From the NCBI GenBank assembly GCA_001464915.1, contig LNED01000022.1, positions 124,001 to 188,000 on the forward strand: a DNA stretch of 64,000 bases, in the 5' to 3' direction. Source of the stretch: Sphingomonadales bacterium Ga0077531 (GTDB taxonomy: Bacteria; Pseudomonadota; Alphaproteobacteria; Sphingomonadales; Sphingomonadaceae). Below, piece after piece: positions 45,070 through 53,329 of the stretch. How positions within the stretch are numbered: position 1 is the stretch's first letter; the number at the start of each line of letters is the position of its first letter. The notes under the pieces are model-generated. The model saw nothing but the letters and a program-made list of their open reading frames with translations. It did no database searches and was not told the DNA's origin. Position numbers and translations under genes: made by a program.

Positions 45070-45093
45070 GATCTCACTGCAAGGTGAAAAAAC

Positions 45094-45125
45094 GGGCGGT
45101 GTGGGCAACCACGCCGCCCTTTTTT
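45094..45125 (+). terminator. Rho-independent terminator after cytochrome c gene
   Basis: 11-bp stem (45094-45104 with 45109-45119) containing one G-U pair, GCAA tetraloop, then six T residues (45120-45125). Confidence 0.93.
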
Positions 45126-45143
45126 GTGGGCAGTCATTCGGGC

Positions 45144-46673
45144 CTAACCACCGGCTTGGTCGGCGGCGCAATGCTGGCGGATGTAGTCTTCATGGGTTGG
45201 AAGGCTGGCGACGCCTCGCTCAATCAGGGTGCGCAAATTGGCGAGGAATTCACTCAGCTGCGCAGGCGCAATCTGATCGGCCATCGGATCGTAATCGGTG
45301 GGCATGATCCCCTGTCCCAGCATCACCTGTACCCAGCTGGCATCGCGGAATAGATCATCGGCGTCCCGGCCGACACGGCCTGAAGCGGCGAACAGTTCCA
45401 GCTTGTGGGTCAGGCTGTCAGGCACGGCCATGTGCTTGCAATAGCGCCAGAACTCCGTGTCATCGCGGTCGGTGCGGTGATAGTGCAGGATCAGGAAATC
45501 GCGGATCTGGTCAAACTCGGCAGCACAGCGGCGGTTGTATTCGGCCCGCTCGGCATCGGCACGGGATGATCGCGGGAACAGCTGGATCAACCGGCTTATG
45601 TGCGACTGGATCAGATGGATGCTGGTCGATTCCAATGGCTCCAGAAACCCGCTCGACAGGCCGATCGCGGCGCAATTATGCGCCCAGAACGCCTGCCGCC
45701 GTCCGGTGGTGAAACGGATCGGACGCGGATCGCCCAGTGGTTTAGTGTCCAACCCGGCCAACAAGGTATCTGCCGCCGCATCGTCGGTTGTGAACCCGCT
45801 CGAATAGACATGCCCGTTGCCGGTGCGATGCTGCAACGGGATGCGCCACTGCCAGCCTGCGCTTTTGGCGGTGGCGCGGGTGTAGGGCACCAGTGTGGGC
45901 AGCCGTTCGCTCGGCACGGCCAGCGCCCTGTCACACGGCAGCCAGCGCGACCAGTCGTTGTAGCCGACGCCCAACTCGCCTCCCAGCAGCAGCGAGCGAA
46001 AGCCGGTGCAATCAATGAAGAAATCCCCTTCGACCCGCTTTCCGCCCGCCAGCGTGATTGCGGTAATGTCGCCCGAAGTTCCGACGCGCTCAACGCTTTG
46101 AACGATCCCCTCGGTGCGCGTCACGCCGCGCGCCTCGGCATATTCGCGCAGATAAGCGGCATAGCGGCTGGCGTCGAAATGATAGGCGTAGGCCAGTCCC
46201 GCCATCGCGGTGTTGCCAACCCGGTCAAGCTTACCGAACCGCGCCTGATCCGCCGCCTGCTGGTGCAGCGAATAGTCCCACAGTCCGCTAGCATCAGACG
46301 GGTTCGCGCCCATCACGCTGCGTCGCCAATAGTGGTGAAACGCGACATTGCCGAGGTTCATGCCCGTATCGCCGAAGGTGTGGAGATACCGGCTGCCGAC
46401 CCGCCCCCAATCGACGAACTCGATCCCCAGCTTGAACGTGCCCGAAGTGCGGCGGACAAAATCATGCTCATCCAGCCCAAGGATGGTGTTGAGTCGGATG
46501 ATCTGCGGGATCGTCGCCTCACCCACCCCCACGGTGCCGATGCTCTCGCTTTCGACTAGCTCGATGGTGAGCCGCTGGCCCAGCAGCCGCGCAAACGCCG
46601 CTGCGGCAATCCACCCGGCGGTGCCGCCGCCGACGATCACCAGCTTCCGCACGCCGCCCTCGCCCATTGTCAT
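45144..46673 (-). CDS. Flavin-dependent tryptophan-halogenase-family protein (1)
   Basis: 509 aa. FAD site VIVGGGTAGWIAA (13-25), the active-site lysine K81 in FKLGIEFVDWG (matching K79 of PrnA), the halogenase motif W-x-W-x-I-P (W275-Q-W-R-I-P280) and the glutamate region FLEPLESTSIHL (346-349) are intact. Enzymes of this family chlorinate or brominate tryptophan or other aromatics with HOCl formed at FADH2. Many homologues in Caulobacter, Xanthomonas and Sphingomonas lie next to TonB receptors and have no proven substrate; BrvH of Brevundimonas brominates indole in vitro. Coupled to the DUF6445-like gene upstream (ATGA overlap). Confidence 0.88.
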   Translation of the reverse strand: MTMGEGGVRKLVIVGGGTAGWIAAAAFARLLGQRLTIELVESESIGTVGVGEATIPQIIRLNTILGLDEHDFVRRTSGTFKLGIEFVDWGRVGSRYLHTFGDTGMNLGNVAFHHYWRRSVMGANPSDASGLWDYSLHQQAADQARFGKLDRVGNTAMAGLAYAYHFDASRYAAYLREYAEARGVTRTEGIVQSVERVGTSGDITAITLAGGKRVEGDFFIDCTGFRSLLLGGELGVGYNDWSRWLPCDRALAVPSERLPTLVPYTRATAKSAGWQWRIPLQHRTGNGHVYSSGFTTDDAAADTLLAGLDTKPLGDPRPIRFTTGRRQAFWAHNCAAIGLSSGFLEPLESTSIHLIQSHISRLIQLFPRSSRADAERAEYNRRCAAEFDQIRDFLILHYHRTDRDDTEFWRYCKHMAVPDSLTHKLELFAASGRVGRDADDLFRDASWVQVMLGQGIMPTDYDPMADQIAPAQLSEFLANLRTLIERGVASLPTHEDYIRQHCAADQAGG

Positions 46674-47416
46674 GCACTCACCGGACGGAAGAAGGCATTG
46701 ATCGTCAGCCGCCCCTCGCGCGGATCTGCCGATAGCGGCGCGGCATTGTCGATTACGCCGCTATGCAGGATGTTCCCGCGATAAAACACGGCCTGGTTGA
46801 ACGCGCCTTCGACCACGTGGGTTCGTTCAAAATGCGGCGCGCCATCTGTGGTATAGGCCGCAGGCGGCAGGCCAGTGCGCGCGACATCGGCTTGCAGCGA
46901 TGCGGCATAATGTGGGTAATCGGCCGCTGTCAGCGCCTCCAGCCCGGTGGCGCGATGACGGAAAAACGCCGTGCCGCCGTGGGGATTATGGGGCCCGGTG
47001 CGGTGCAGGTAGAGCATCATCGCCACCTGCGCCGGGTCGGTGCCGTCGACATGCGGCAGGCGCTGAATTGGCTCAAGATCCGCAGGCGGCGTAGTCACGA
47101 TCGAATACCACGCCTGCATCTCCCACGCGCGACCATAGGGCCCGAACCACTGGTCGAGCAGCGGCGATAGCCGCGCCAACCACGCGCCACACACCGCCGG
47201 ATCAAGCGGTGCGCGAACTCCGGGATATTGCGGCGAGATTTTTGCAAAATCTTGCAAAAAAGCCTCCGAGATTGCGAATTCCGGGGTGGCCAGCAGTTCA
47301 TCGATCATGACAAGGCGATGATTGTACGCGGAAAACTGGCGAACCTGCACTTGTTCGAGTGACAGATCCCAACCCTCGGGCGAAAGAGTCGGCGCTGATG
47401 GATGCGTTCTTGCCAT
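46670..47416 (-). CDS. DUF6445-like protein, putative 2OG-Fe(II)-type fold
   Basis: 248 aa. An HxD pair (LPHVDGTDP, about residue 128) and a distal His in RGNILHSGVI (about 217), plus Arg in DPREGRLTINAFF (about 237), make an HxD...H...R order as in iron/2-oxoglutarate oxygenases and prolyl hydroxylases; this is inference from motif order. The family is known to me as DUF6445, found near tryptophan halogenases and TonB receptors. ATG 47414-47416 (MARTHPS) is the likely start. Coupled to halogenase 1. Confidence 0.62.
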   Translation of the reverse strand: MARTHPSAPTLSPEGWDLSLEQVQVRQFSAYNHRLVMIDELLATPEFAISEAFLQDFAKISPQYPGVRAPLDPAVCGAWLARLSPLLDQWFGPYGRAWEMQAWYSIVTTPPADLEPIQRLPHVDGTDPAQVAMMLYLHRTGPHNPHGGTAFFRHRATGLEALTAADYPHYAASLQADVARTGLPPAAYTTDGAPHFERTHVVEGAFNQAVFYRGNILHSGVIDNAAPLSADPREGRLTINAFFRPVSA

Positions 47417-47787
47417 GTGCAGCAGCCTATCAAATCCCCACTGCCTGTCTATCACGCGTCTGTAAATTACGGAAAAATAGAAAGAAATGGGCGATCCGGC
47501 GTTGCGAAGAGTTGATGAAGGTGCGCGAGGGCGTCGGATCGCTCGAAGGAACCCGAATGCGCAGAACAAACTGTGTCAATCCAGCAACAATCTGTTGAAA
47601 CCCGCACGGCCTGGCGCGGCTAAGCCACTCGGATATGACCATCAACCAACAGAAAAATCGAAAAAATACATTCCTTTCATGTCAGTGTCACGGGAATGCA
47701 GATTGGCGATTTACCTGAGGTTCATGTTGGAGTATGAAAAAACCTGCAAAGACGCGCGGATGATGCGGCTTGCGGGAGGGGACTGTG
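47417..47787. other. Divergent promoter region between DUF6445-like gene and TonB receptor
   Basis: 371 bp that must contain both promoters. The half next to the receptor is A-rich (for example AGAAAAATCGAAAAAATACA at 47650-47669), in contrast to the coding regions. GGGAGGGGA at 47774-47782 is the receptor's ribosome-binding site. A single TGCAAA half-site is at about 47744. No complete palindrome was found and no small gene was recognised. Confidence 0.4.
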
Positions 47788-50580
47788 ATGAAAATGAACG
47801 GGATCAATGTAAGCGCGCGCCTGCTGTGCGGGGCCGCGACCTTTCTGGCTCTGGCGGCAACCGGCACCCCGGTGCTGGCGCAAGACGCCGACGAACCGGC
47901 CACCGTTGAAGAGGCCGAAGGCGATGCCATCGTCGTTACCGGGATTCGCGGATCAATCGAATCCTCGCTCGATGCAAAGCGCAACGCGACCTCGATCGTC
48001 GAAGTGATCTCGTCCGAAGATATCGGCCTGCTGCCCGACCAGTCGATTGCAGATTCGCTCGCCCGCCTGCCGGGCGTCACCGCTCAGCGCGTGCGCGGCC
48101 GGTCGCAACAGATTTCGATCCGTGGTCTCGGCCCGGATTTCAGCCTCTCGCTGCTTAATGGCCGCGAAGTGGTGTCGGCGGGCAACAACCGCGGCATTGA
48201 ATTCGACCAGTTCCCGTCCGAACTGATCGGTACCGGCGTGGTTTACAAGACTGGCGATGCGCAACTCGCCGCCATCGGCATCGCGGGCGCGGTTGATCTG
48301 CGCACGATCAAGCCGCTTGATTCCAGCAAGCGCCAGATCACGCTGTCGGGCACCTACTCGATCAATGACAGCGGCTCGCTGAACCCCGATTTCGCTGATG
48401 ACGGCTATCGCTTCTTCGCCTCTTACATCGATCAGAACGCCGATGGCACGCTCGGGTGGTCATTGGGCGCGACCGTGCAATCAATCCCGACCCAGTTCAT
48501 TTCGCGGGAATTGAAGACCAATGAAAATGCAGGCCAGATCGCGCGCACCCCTGGCGGCGTGATCTTCCCGCGCGACAACCCGCGCCAGGGCGTGGTCAGT
48601 CGCACCTTTGAACGCACCTCGATTGCTGGCGCTTTGCAGTTTGAGCCGACCGAGCGGTTCTCGCTATCGATTGACGGGTTTTATACCGACACCAACGACT
48701 CTGGGATCTTCCGTGGCACCGAAACCCCGATTGCCTCGTGGAGCACCAATGGCGGCGCACAGGTTGAGGAAGTGACTGGCAGCGGGCCGTTTGCGACCTC
48801 TGCAACCTATTCGAACGTATTTCCGATCCTGCGCACGGATACCGAAGGCGCAGAATCCTCAATCTTTGCCGTCGGCGGAAACCTTGATTGGAAGGCGACC
48901 GACAACCTTGGGATCGTGCTCGACTACGGTTACTCGACGCTTGATCGCAATGACATCGATTACGAATCATACGCCGGCACCGGGCGCAATGGCACCGGCC
49001 CGGCGGACACGCTGACCTTCAACTTTGCGCCTGATGGCCAGTACAGCATCGACGGGCTGATCGATTACACCGATCCCGCCAACGTGCTGCTGACCGATCC
49101 GGGCGGCTGGGGTCAGGTCGGCTTCCTGCGCGAACCCGAAATCAATGACGAACTCCATCAGCTGCGCGCCGAAGCCTATTGGGAGTTCGATGGCGGCTTC
49201 ATCGATCGCATCACGGCAGGCTGGTTGTTCACTGACCGGACTAAGGATTTCGACAACAACGGCACCTTCCTGCGCCCCGGTGCCGGGTTCGTGAACAGCT
49301 CGCTGGCGATCCCTTCGAGCGCGATTATCGGGGCAACCAACTCCGGCTCGCTCGGCCAGAACATCATCGCCTATGATCCGTCAGAGTTGTTGACCAGCGG
49401 AGTCTATTTGCTGCAACGCGCCACCGACGACACCGAGTGGGTGGTGGATGAGCAGGTCCACAATTTCTACATTCAGGCCAACATTGATGGCGACATTGGC
49501 CCGGTGCCGGTGCGCGGCAATATTGGGCTGCGCTATGCCGATACCGAGCAATCGTCGACCGGGACGATCAGCGGCGGGTTCACCAATAATGTGACCGAGA
49601 CCTACGACAACTGGCTGCCGAGCGTGAACCTCAGCTTCGAGATCGTGCCCGATACCTTCATCCGTATCGCTGCGGCGAAGACGATCACTCGCTCGCGGCT
49701 GGATCAGCTGGCGGCCAACCAGAACCTGACAGCCAACCCTGCAAGCTGTGTCGATAGCGACCAGGATCAGATCCCTGATACTGTGGTCGATTTCAATCCA
49801 CCGGGAACGGTCTGTTTCAACCTCGGCGGCGGTAACCCCTTGTTGCAGCCTTACCGGTCGACGTCCTACGATATCTCGTTCGAAAAATACTTCACGCCAG
49901 GGTCAGCGATCATCGTTGCCGCGTTCCACAAGGATTTGTCGGATTGGATCGTCGATGTCACAGGGCTGCGCGACCTGACCCGCGAGATTGTGTTGGCTGA
50001 ACAGGACGGCATCCTTGCAGGCAACCCTGAAGTTTCGTTGGGCACCTTCAACCTCCCGGTCAACTTTGCCGATGGCACGATCACCGGGATCGAAGGCACG
50101 GTGCGGGTCAATTTCGGCGATGTTGCCGAAGCGCTCGACGGTTTCGGAGGCTTTGCCAGCGTCACCTATTCCGACGCGGAAATCGGCAGCTTTGACGGCG
50201 ATACGACACCGATTCCCGGCTATTCGGATGTCACCTGGTCGGGCGACATCTTCTACGAAAAGTACGGCTTCCGCGCCAAACTGGCAGCGCGCTACCGCGC
50301 AGGTTTCCTGTCGGAAGTGCAGAACTTCGCCGGCGGGCTCGACGGGGCAAATGCGCAGGGTGAAACGATTCTTGACGCGCAGGTCGGTTACACCTTCGAC
50401 AAGCCGGGCAGCGCACTGAACGGTCTGGGTGTCCTGTTCGAGGTGTTCAACCTGACCAACGAACCGTTTGTGACGGAGAACGACCTATTCAATGCCAGCG
50501 GCAACAATGTCGGAACCTTCCCCAGCCGTCATGAATTGTATGGTCGGACGTTCAATTTCACGATCCGCAAAAACTTCTGA
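47788..50580 (+). CDS. TonB-dependent receptor, probable maltodextrin transporter
   Basis: 930 aa. Signal peptide (about 1-30, ending PVLAQ), a TonB box-like DAIVVTGIRGSIESSL, plug domain (about 55-175; SIADSLARLPGVTAQRVRGRSQQISIRGLGPD is its core), then a 22-strand barrel ending in Phe (FNFTIRKNF). The family of receptors with this plug takes up carbohydrates, such as MalA of Caulobacter for maltodextrins. Substrate is inferred from the GH13/GH97/LacI/MFS neighbours. ATG 47788 has a strong RBS. Terminator follows the stop. Confidence 0.88.
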   Translation: MKMNGINVSARLLCGAATFLALAATGTPVLAQDADEPATVEEAEGDAIVVTGIRGSIESSLDAKRNATSIVEVISSEDIGLLPDQSIADSLARLPGVTAQRVRGRSQQISIRGLGPDFSLSLLNGREVVSAGNNRGIEFDQFPSELIGTGVVYKTGDAQLAAIGIAGAVDLRTIKPLDSSKRQITLSGTYSINDSGSLNPDFADDGYRFFASYIDQNADGTLGWSLGATVQSIPTQFISRELKTNENAGQIARTPGGVIFPRDNPRQGVVSRTFERTSIAGALQFEPTERFSLSIDGFYTDTNDSGIFRGTETPIASWSTNGGAQVEEVTGSGPFATSATYSNVFPILRTDTEGAESSIFAVGGNLDWKATDNLGIVLDYGYSTLDRNDIDYESYAGTGRNGTGPADTLTFNFAPDGQYSIDGLIDYTDPANVLLTDPGGWGQVGFLREPEINDELHQLRAEAYWEFDGGFIDRITAGWLFTDRTKDFDNNGTFLRPGAGFVNSSLAIPSSAIIGATNSGSLGQNIIAYDPSELLTSGVYLLQRATDDTEWVVDEQVHNFYIQANIDGDIGPVPVRGNIGLRYADTEQSSTGTISGGFTNNVTETYDNWLPSVNLSFEIVPDTFIRIAAAKTITRSRLDQLAANQNLTANPASCVDSDQDQIPDTVVDFNPPGTVCFNLGGGNPLLQPYRSTSYDISFEKYFTPGSAIIVAAFHKDLSDWIVDVTGLRDLTREIVLAEQDGILAGNPEVSLGTFNLPVNFADGTITGIEGTVRVNFGDVAEALDGFGGFASVTYSDAEIGSFDGDTTPIPGYSDVTWSGDIFYEKYGFRAKLAARYRAGFLSEVQNFAGGLDGANAQGETILDAQVGYTFDKPGSALNGLGVLFEVFNLTNEPFVTENDLFNASGNNVGTFPSRHELYGRTFNFTIRKNF

Positions 50581-50616
50581 CTTCGACGCCCTCGGGTCGC
50601 TCTAGGGTCTCAGGAA

Positions 50617-50643
50617 GGGCTCGCCAGTGATGGCGGGCCCTTT
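50617..50643 (+). terminator. Rho-independent terminator after the TonB receptor
   Basis: 10-bp stem (50617-50626 with 50631-50640) with one G-U pair, GTGA loop, then TTT. Confidence 0.75.
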
Positions 50644-50745
50644 CCGCGTTTGGGGGGGTATTCAGCGGCAATAGGGAGCGGTTTTGGAAGGCGTTAGGCT
50701 CGCCTTGACCCCGGTTAGACCCTGCCTAGACCCCCGCTTGCTTAA

Positions 50746-50761
50746 TGTTTCACGTGGAACA
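50746..50761. other. parS-like ParB-binding site
   Basis: 16-bp near-palindrome TGTTTCACGTGGAACA; its reverse complement TGTTCCACGTGAAACA is identical to the Bacillus subtilis parS consensus, and it differs in one position from the fully symmetric form. It sits in a non-coding gap, 15 bp beyond the stop of halogenase 2 and after the receptor terminator. ParB spreads from such sites to organise and segregate the chromosome origin region. Confidence 0.8.
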
Positions 50762-50775
50762 TTGGGGTGCGGTGA

Positions 50776-52293
50776 TCAGGCAGCGGGGGGCAGCGCGGCG
50801 CAACGTCGGGTGATAAAATCGGCGTGAGTGGGCATGGCCACCACCGCCTCATCCATCGCGCTGCGGATCGCCGACAGCCGTTCAGCGACCGGCACTTGGG
50901 TGCGCATATTGGCAAGGGCCGGGGCGCGGTCAGGCACGATCCCTTGGCCGAGATAAACCGCGATCCAGCTGGGGTTGGCGAACAGCTCGCGCTCATCCGA
51001 AACCAGCATACCTGCGCTGCGAAAATGGTCGATCTTGTATTGCAGGCTATCGGGGACCGGCATGGCAGCGCAGTACCGCCATAACTCGGAATCCTGCCGC
51101 TCGCCGGCCTTATAATGCAGGATCAGAAAGTCGCGGATTCGCTCGTATTCGCTGGTGGTTTGCGCATTGTATTCGCGCGCCAGCAGCGGTGACATGGCGC
51201 TATCGGGCAGCAACGCGATCAGCCGCAAAATGCCGTATTGGATAAGGTGGAGCGAGGTCGATTCCAGCGGCTCCATAAATCCGGCAGACAGGCCAATGGC
51301 GACGCAATTGCGCTTCCAGAATTCGCGGCGCTTTCCGGTCACGAACCGCAAGGTGCGCGGGTTGGAAAGGGCCTTGCCGTCGAGGGTGGAGAGCAGTTCG
51401 GCGCTGGCCTCATCCTCGGAGATAAATTTGCTGCAATGGACATAGCCGTTGCCTGTGCGGTGCTGGAGCGGGATGCGCCATTGCCAGCCTGCCGCCTTGG
51501 CGGTGGAGCGGGTGTAGGGGGTGAAATCGCCCCTTTCACAGGGTACTGCGACCGCGCGATCACAGGGGAGCCAGTGTTGCCAGTTGTCGTAACCCGCCTC
51601 CAGCGACTCCTCGATGAGAAGGCCGCGGAAACCGCTGCAATCGATGAAGAGTTCGCCCTCAATAGCGACTCCACTTTCCAGCGTGACGCTCTCGATAAAG
51701 CCGTCCGCCGCGCGCAAGGCCACATTGACAACCCGGCCCTCAAGCCGCGTCACCCCCCGCGCCTCAGCGAATTTGCGCAGGAAGGCGGCATAGAGCCCGG
51801 CGTCGAAATGGTAGGCGTAGTCAAAGGTCGATTGGATCATCCGCCGGTCGGACGACGGGTGGGTGAACTTGCCCGCCTTTGCCATCGCCCAGCACATCGA
51901 AAAATCATCAATCGGGCCTGCGACACGCCCTTCGAGGCTCTCCCGCATCCAGTGGTGGTAGAAAGGAACCTGATCAAATTCAGCGCCGTACTGACCGAAC
52001 GGGTGGAAGTAACGGTGCCCCTGCCGTCCCCAATCGACAAACTCGATCCCGAGTTTGAACGACCCCTGCGTCTCACGCACAAAGGTCGCCTCGTCGATGC
52101 CCAGGCGGCGATTGAAATTGCGGATCGGCGGGATCGTCGCCTCGCCCACGCCGACGGTGCCGATCGCTTCGCTTTCGATCAGGGTGATGCTGCAATCGCG
52201 GCCCACAGCGTCTGCCAGCGCCGCCGCTGCCATCCATCCCGCGCTGCCGCCGCCGACAATAACGATGCTTTTGAGCGGGATAACTGGGGACAT
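50776..52293 (-). CDS. Flavin-dependent tryptophan-halogenase-family protein (2)
   Basis: 505 aa, related to halogenase 1 over the full length. VIVGGGSAGWMAA (11-23), K80 in FKLGIEFVDWG, GWQWRIPLQHRTGNG with the W-x-W-x-I-P motif, and FMEPLESTSLHL are intact. Reaction and substrate unknown; see halogenase 1. It is the last gene of the operon amylase-glucosidase-LacI-halogenase (gap of 1 bp to lacI), so its expression should follow maltodextrin control. Confidence 0.88.
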   Translation of the reverse strand: MSPVIPLKSIVIVGGGSAGWMAAAALADAVGRDCSITLIESEAIGTVGVGEATIPPIRNFNRRLGIDEATFVRETQGSFKLGIEFVDWGRQGHRYFHPFGQYGAEFDQVPFYHHWMRESLEGRVAGPIDDFSMCWAMAKAGKFTHPSSDRRMIQSTFDYAYHFDAGLYAAFLRKFAEARGVTRLEGRVVNVALRAADGFIESVTLESGVAIEGELFIDCSGFRGLLIEESLEAGYDNWQHWLPCDRAVAVPCERGDFTPYTRSTAKAAGWQWRIPLQHRTGNGYVHCSKFISEDEASAELLSTLDGKALSNPRTLRFVTGKRREFWKRNCVAIGLSAGFMEPLESTSLHLIQYGILRLIALLPDSAMSPLLAREYNAQTTSEYERIRDFLILHYKAGERQDSELWRYCAAMPVPDSLQYKIDHFRSAGMLVSDERELFANPSWIAVYLGQGIVPDRAPALANMRTQVPVAERLSAIRSAMDEAVVAMPTHADFITRRCAALPPAA

Positions 52294-52294
52294 C

Positions 52295-53323
52295 TTACCC
52301 GCCGCAGCTTTCGCGTATCAGCAAGCTGGTTTCCAGCCGCTGCGAAATCGCCGGGCCATCGCCCTTGTCGATCAGCTTTGACACCAGCATTCGCCCGGCG
52401 AGGTTAGCGTCTTGATCGATGGTGGTAAGTTGCGGGGTGACGAGGCGCGCTGCCGGGATATTGTCGTAACCCACGACCGAGACATCGTCAGGCACGCGCA
52501 TTCCTGACCGGGTCAGCGCGCGGATTGCACCGATCGCGATCAGGTCGCTCGCCGCGAACACCGCGTCGAACGCAAGCCCTCCGGCAATCGCGCTGCGGAT
52601 CGCGGTTTCGGCGGAGTGCACTTCGAAATGGGCAGGCAGAAGCAACGCGTCATCGAACGCCATCTCCGCGCGTTCAAGTGCCTGTTTGTAGCCGCGAAAG
52701 CGTTGCTCGGCCTCAGGCGCTTCGGTGTCGCCGAGGAACAGGATGCGCTTGCGGCCCAGCCGCGCAAGGTGAGCAGTGGCGCGGCGGCCGCCGGCGACAT
52801 TATCCGATCCGATGGCGCAATACTGCGCATCTGGAAACTCCGCTCCCCACACCACAAAGCGGTTGTCGCGCGCGGCGAGCGCGTTGAATTCATGGTGCAA
52901 GGAACTTTGTCCGATAAAGATCACCCCGGTCGCGCGGCTGGTGCTCATCGCGTAATCAAGGTCTTCGCCCGCACGGGGGGAGAGGTGGCTGATCAGCAGA
53001 TCGGCGTTGCGTTCACGCGCTGCTTCGGCAATTCCGGCCAGCAGTTCGAGGAAGAACGGATCGGCCACCCGGCTGTCACGCGCTTGTGGGGCTGGGACGA
53101 CGACCGCGATGGTCGCATCCGCGCCGCTAGGCCCGCTCGGCATCGAGCTACGAAATTCGTAATCATGCGCGCGGGCGATCTGCCATATCTGCTGCTTGGT
53201 GCGGCGCTTGACCGAGGGGCTGTCATTCAGCGCGCGGCTGACGGTTGAGATCGAAACCCCCGCATCGCGCGCAATATCCTCCAGCGTGGCGCTGCGCCGG
53301 GTTGGGGAGGGGTTGTCCGCCAT
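52295..53323 (-). CDS. LacI-family transcriptional regulator of the maltodextrin locus
   Basis: 342 aa. N-terminal helix-turn-helix (ATLEDIARDAGVSISTVSRALND, about 12-34) and hinge, then a periplasmic-binding-like effector domain (LELLAGIAEAARERNADLLI, ARLGRKRILFLGDTEAPEAEQRFRGYKQAL, MRVPDDVSVVGYDNIPAARLVTPQLTTIDQD). It probably represses the surrounding sugar genes until maltose or a maltodextrin binds. ATG 53323 is preferred to the TTG at 53326. It follows the glucosidase gene directly. Confidence 0.9.
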   Translation of the reverse strand: MADNPSPTRRSATLEDIARDAGVSISTVSRALNDSPSVKRRTKQQIWQIARAHDYEFRSSMPSGPSGADATIAVVVPAPQARDSRVADPFFLELLAGIAEAARERNADLLISHLSPRAGEDLDYAMSTSRATGVIFIGQSSLHHEFNALAARDNRFVVWGAEFPDAQYCAIGSDNVAGGRRATAHLARLGRKRILFLGDTEAPEAEQRFRGYKQALERAEMAFDDALLLPAHFEVHSAETAIRSAIAGGLAFDAVFAASDLIAIGAIRALTRSGMRVPDDVSVVGYDNIPAARLVTPQLTTIDQDANLAGRMLVSKLIDKGDGPAISQRLETSLLIRESCGG

Positions 53324-53329
53324 CAATTG

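Noticed and set aside
44368..45171. Upstream extension of the DUF1499 frame by 268 codons
   Set aside because: It runs antisense through the cytochrome c gene, and DUF1499 similarity begins only after 44367.
47231..47270. TTGCAAAA direct repeats as LacI operator
   Set aside because: They lie inside the DUF6445-like coding sequence, about 150 bp from its start; probably codon-driven.
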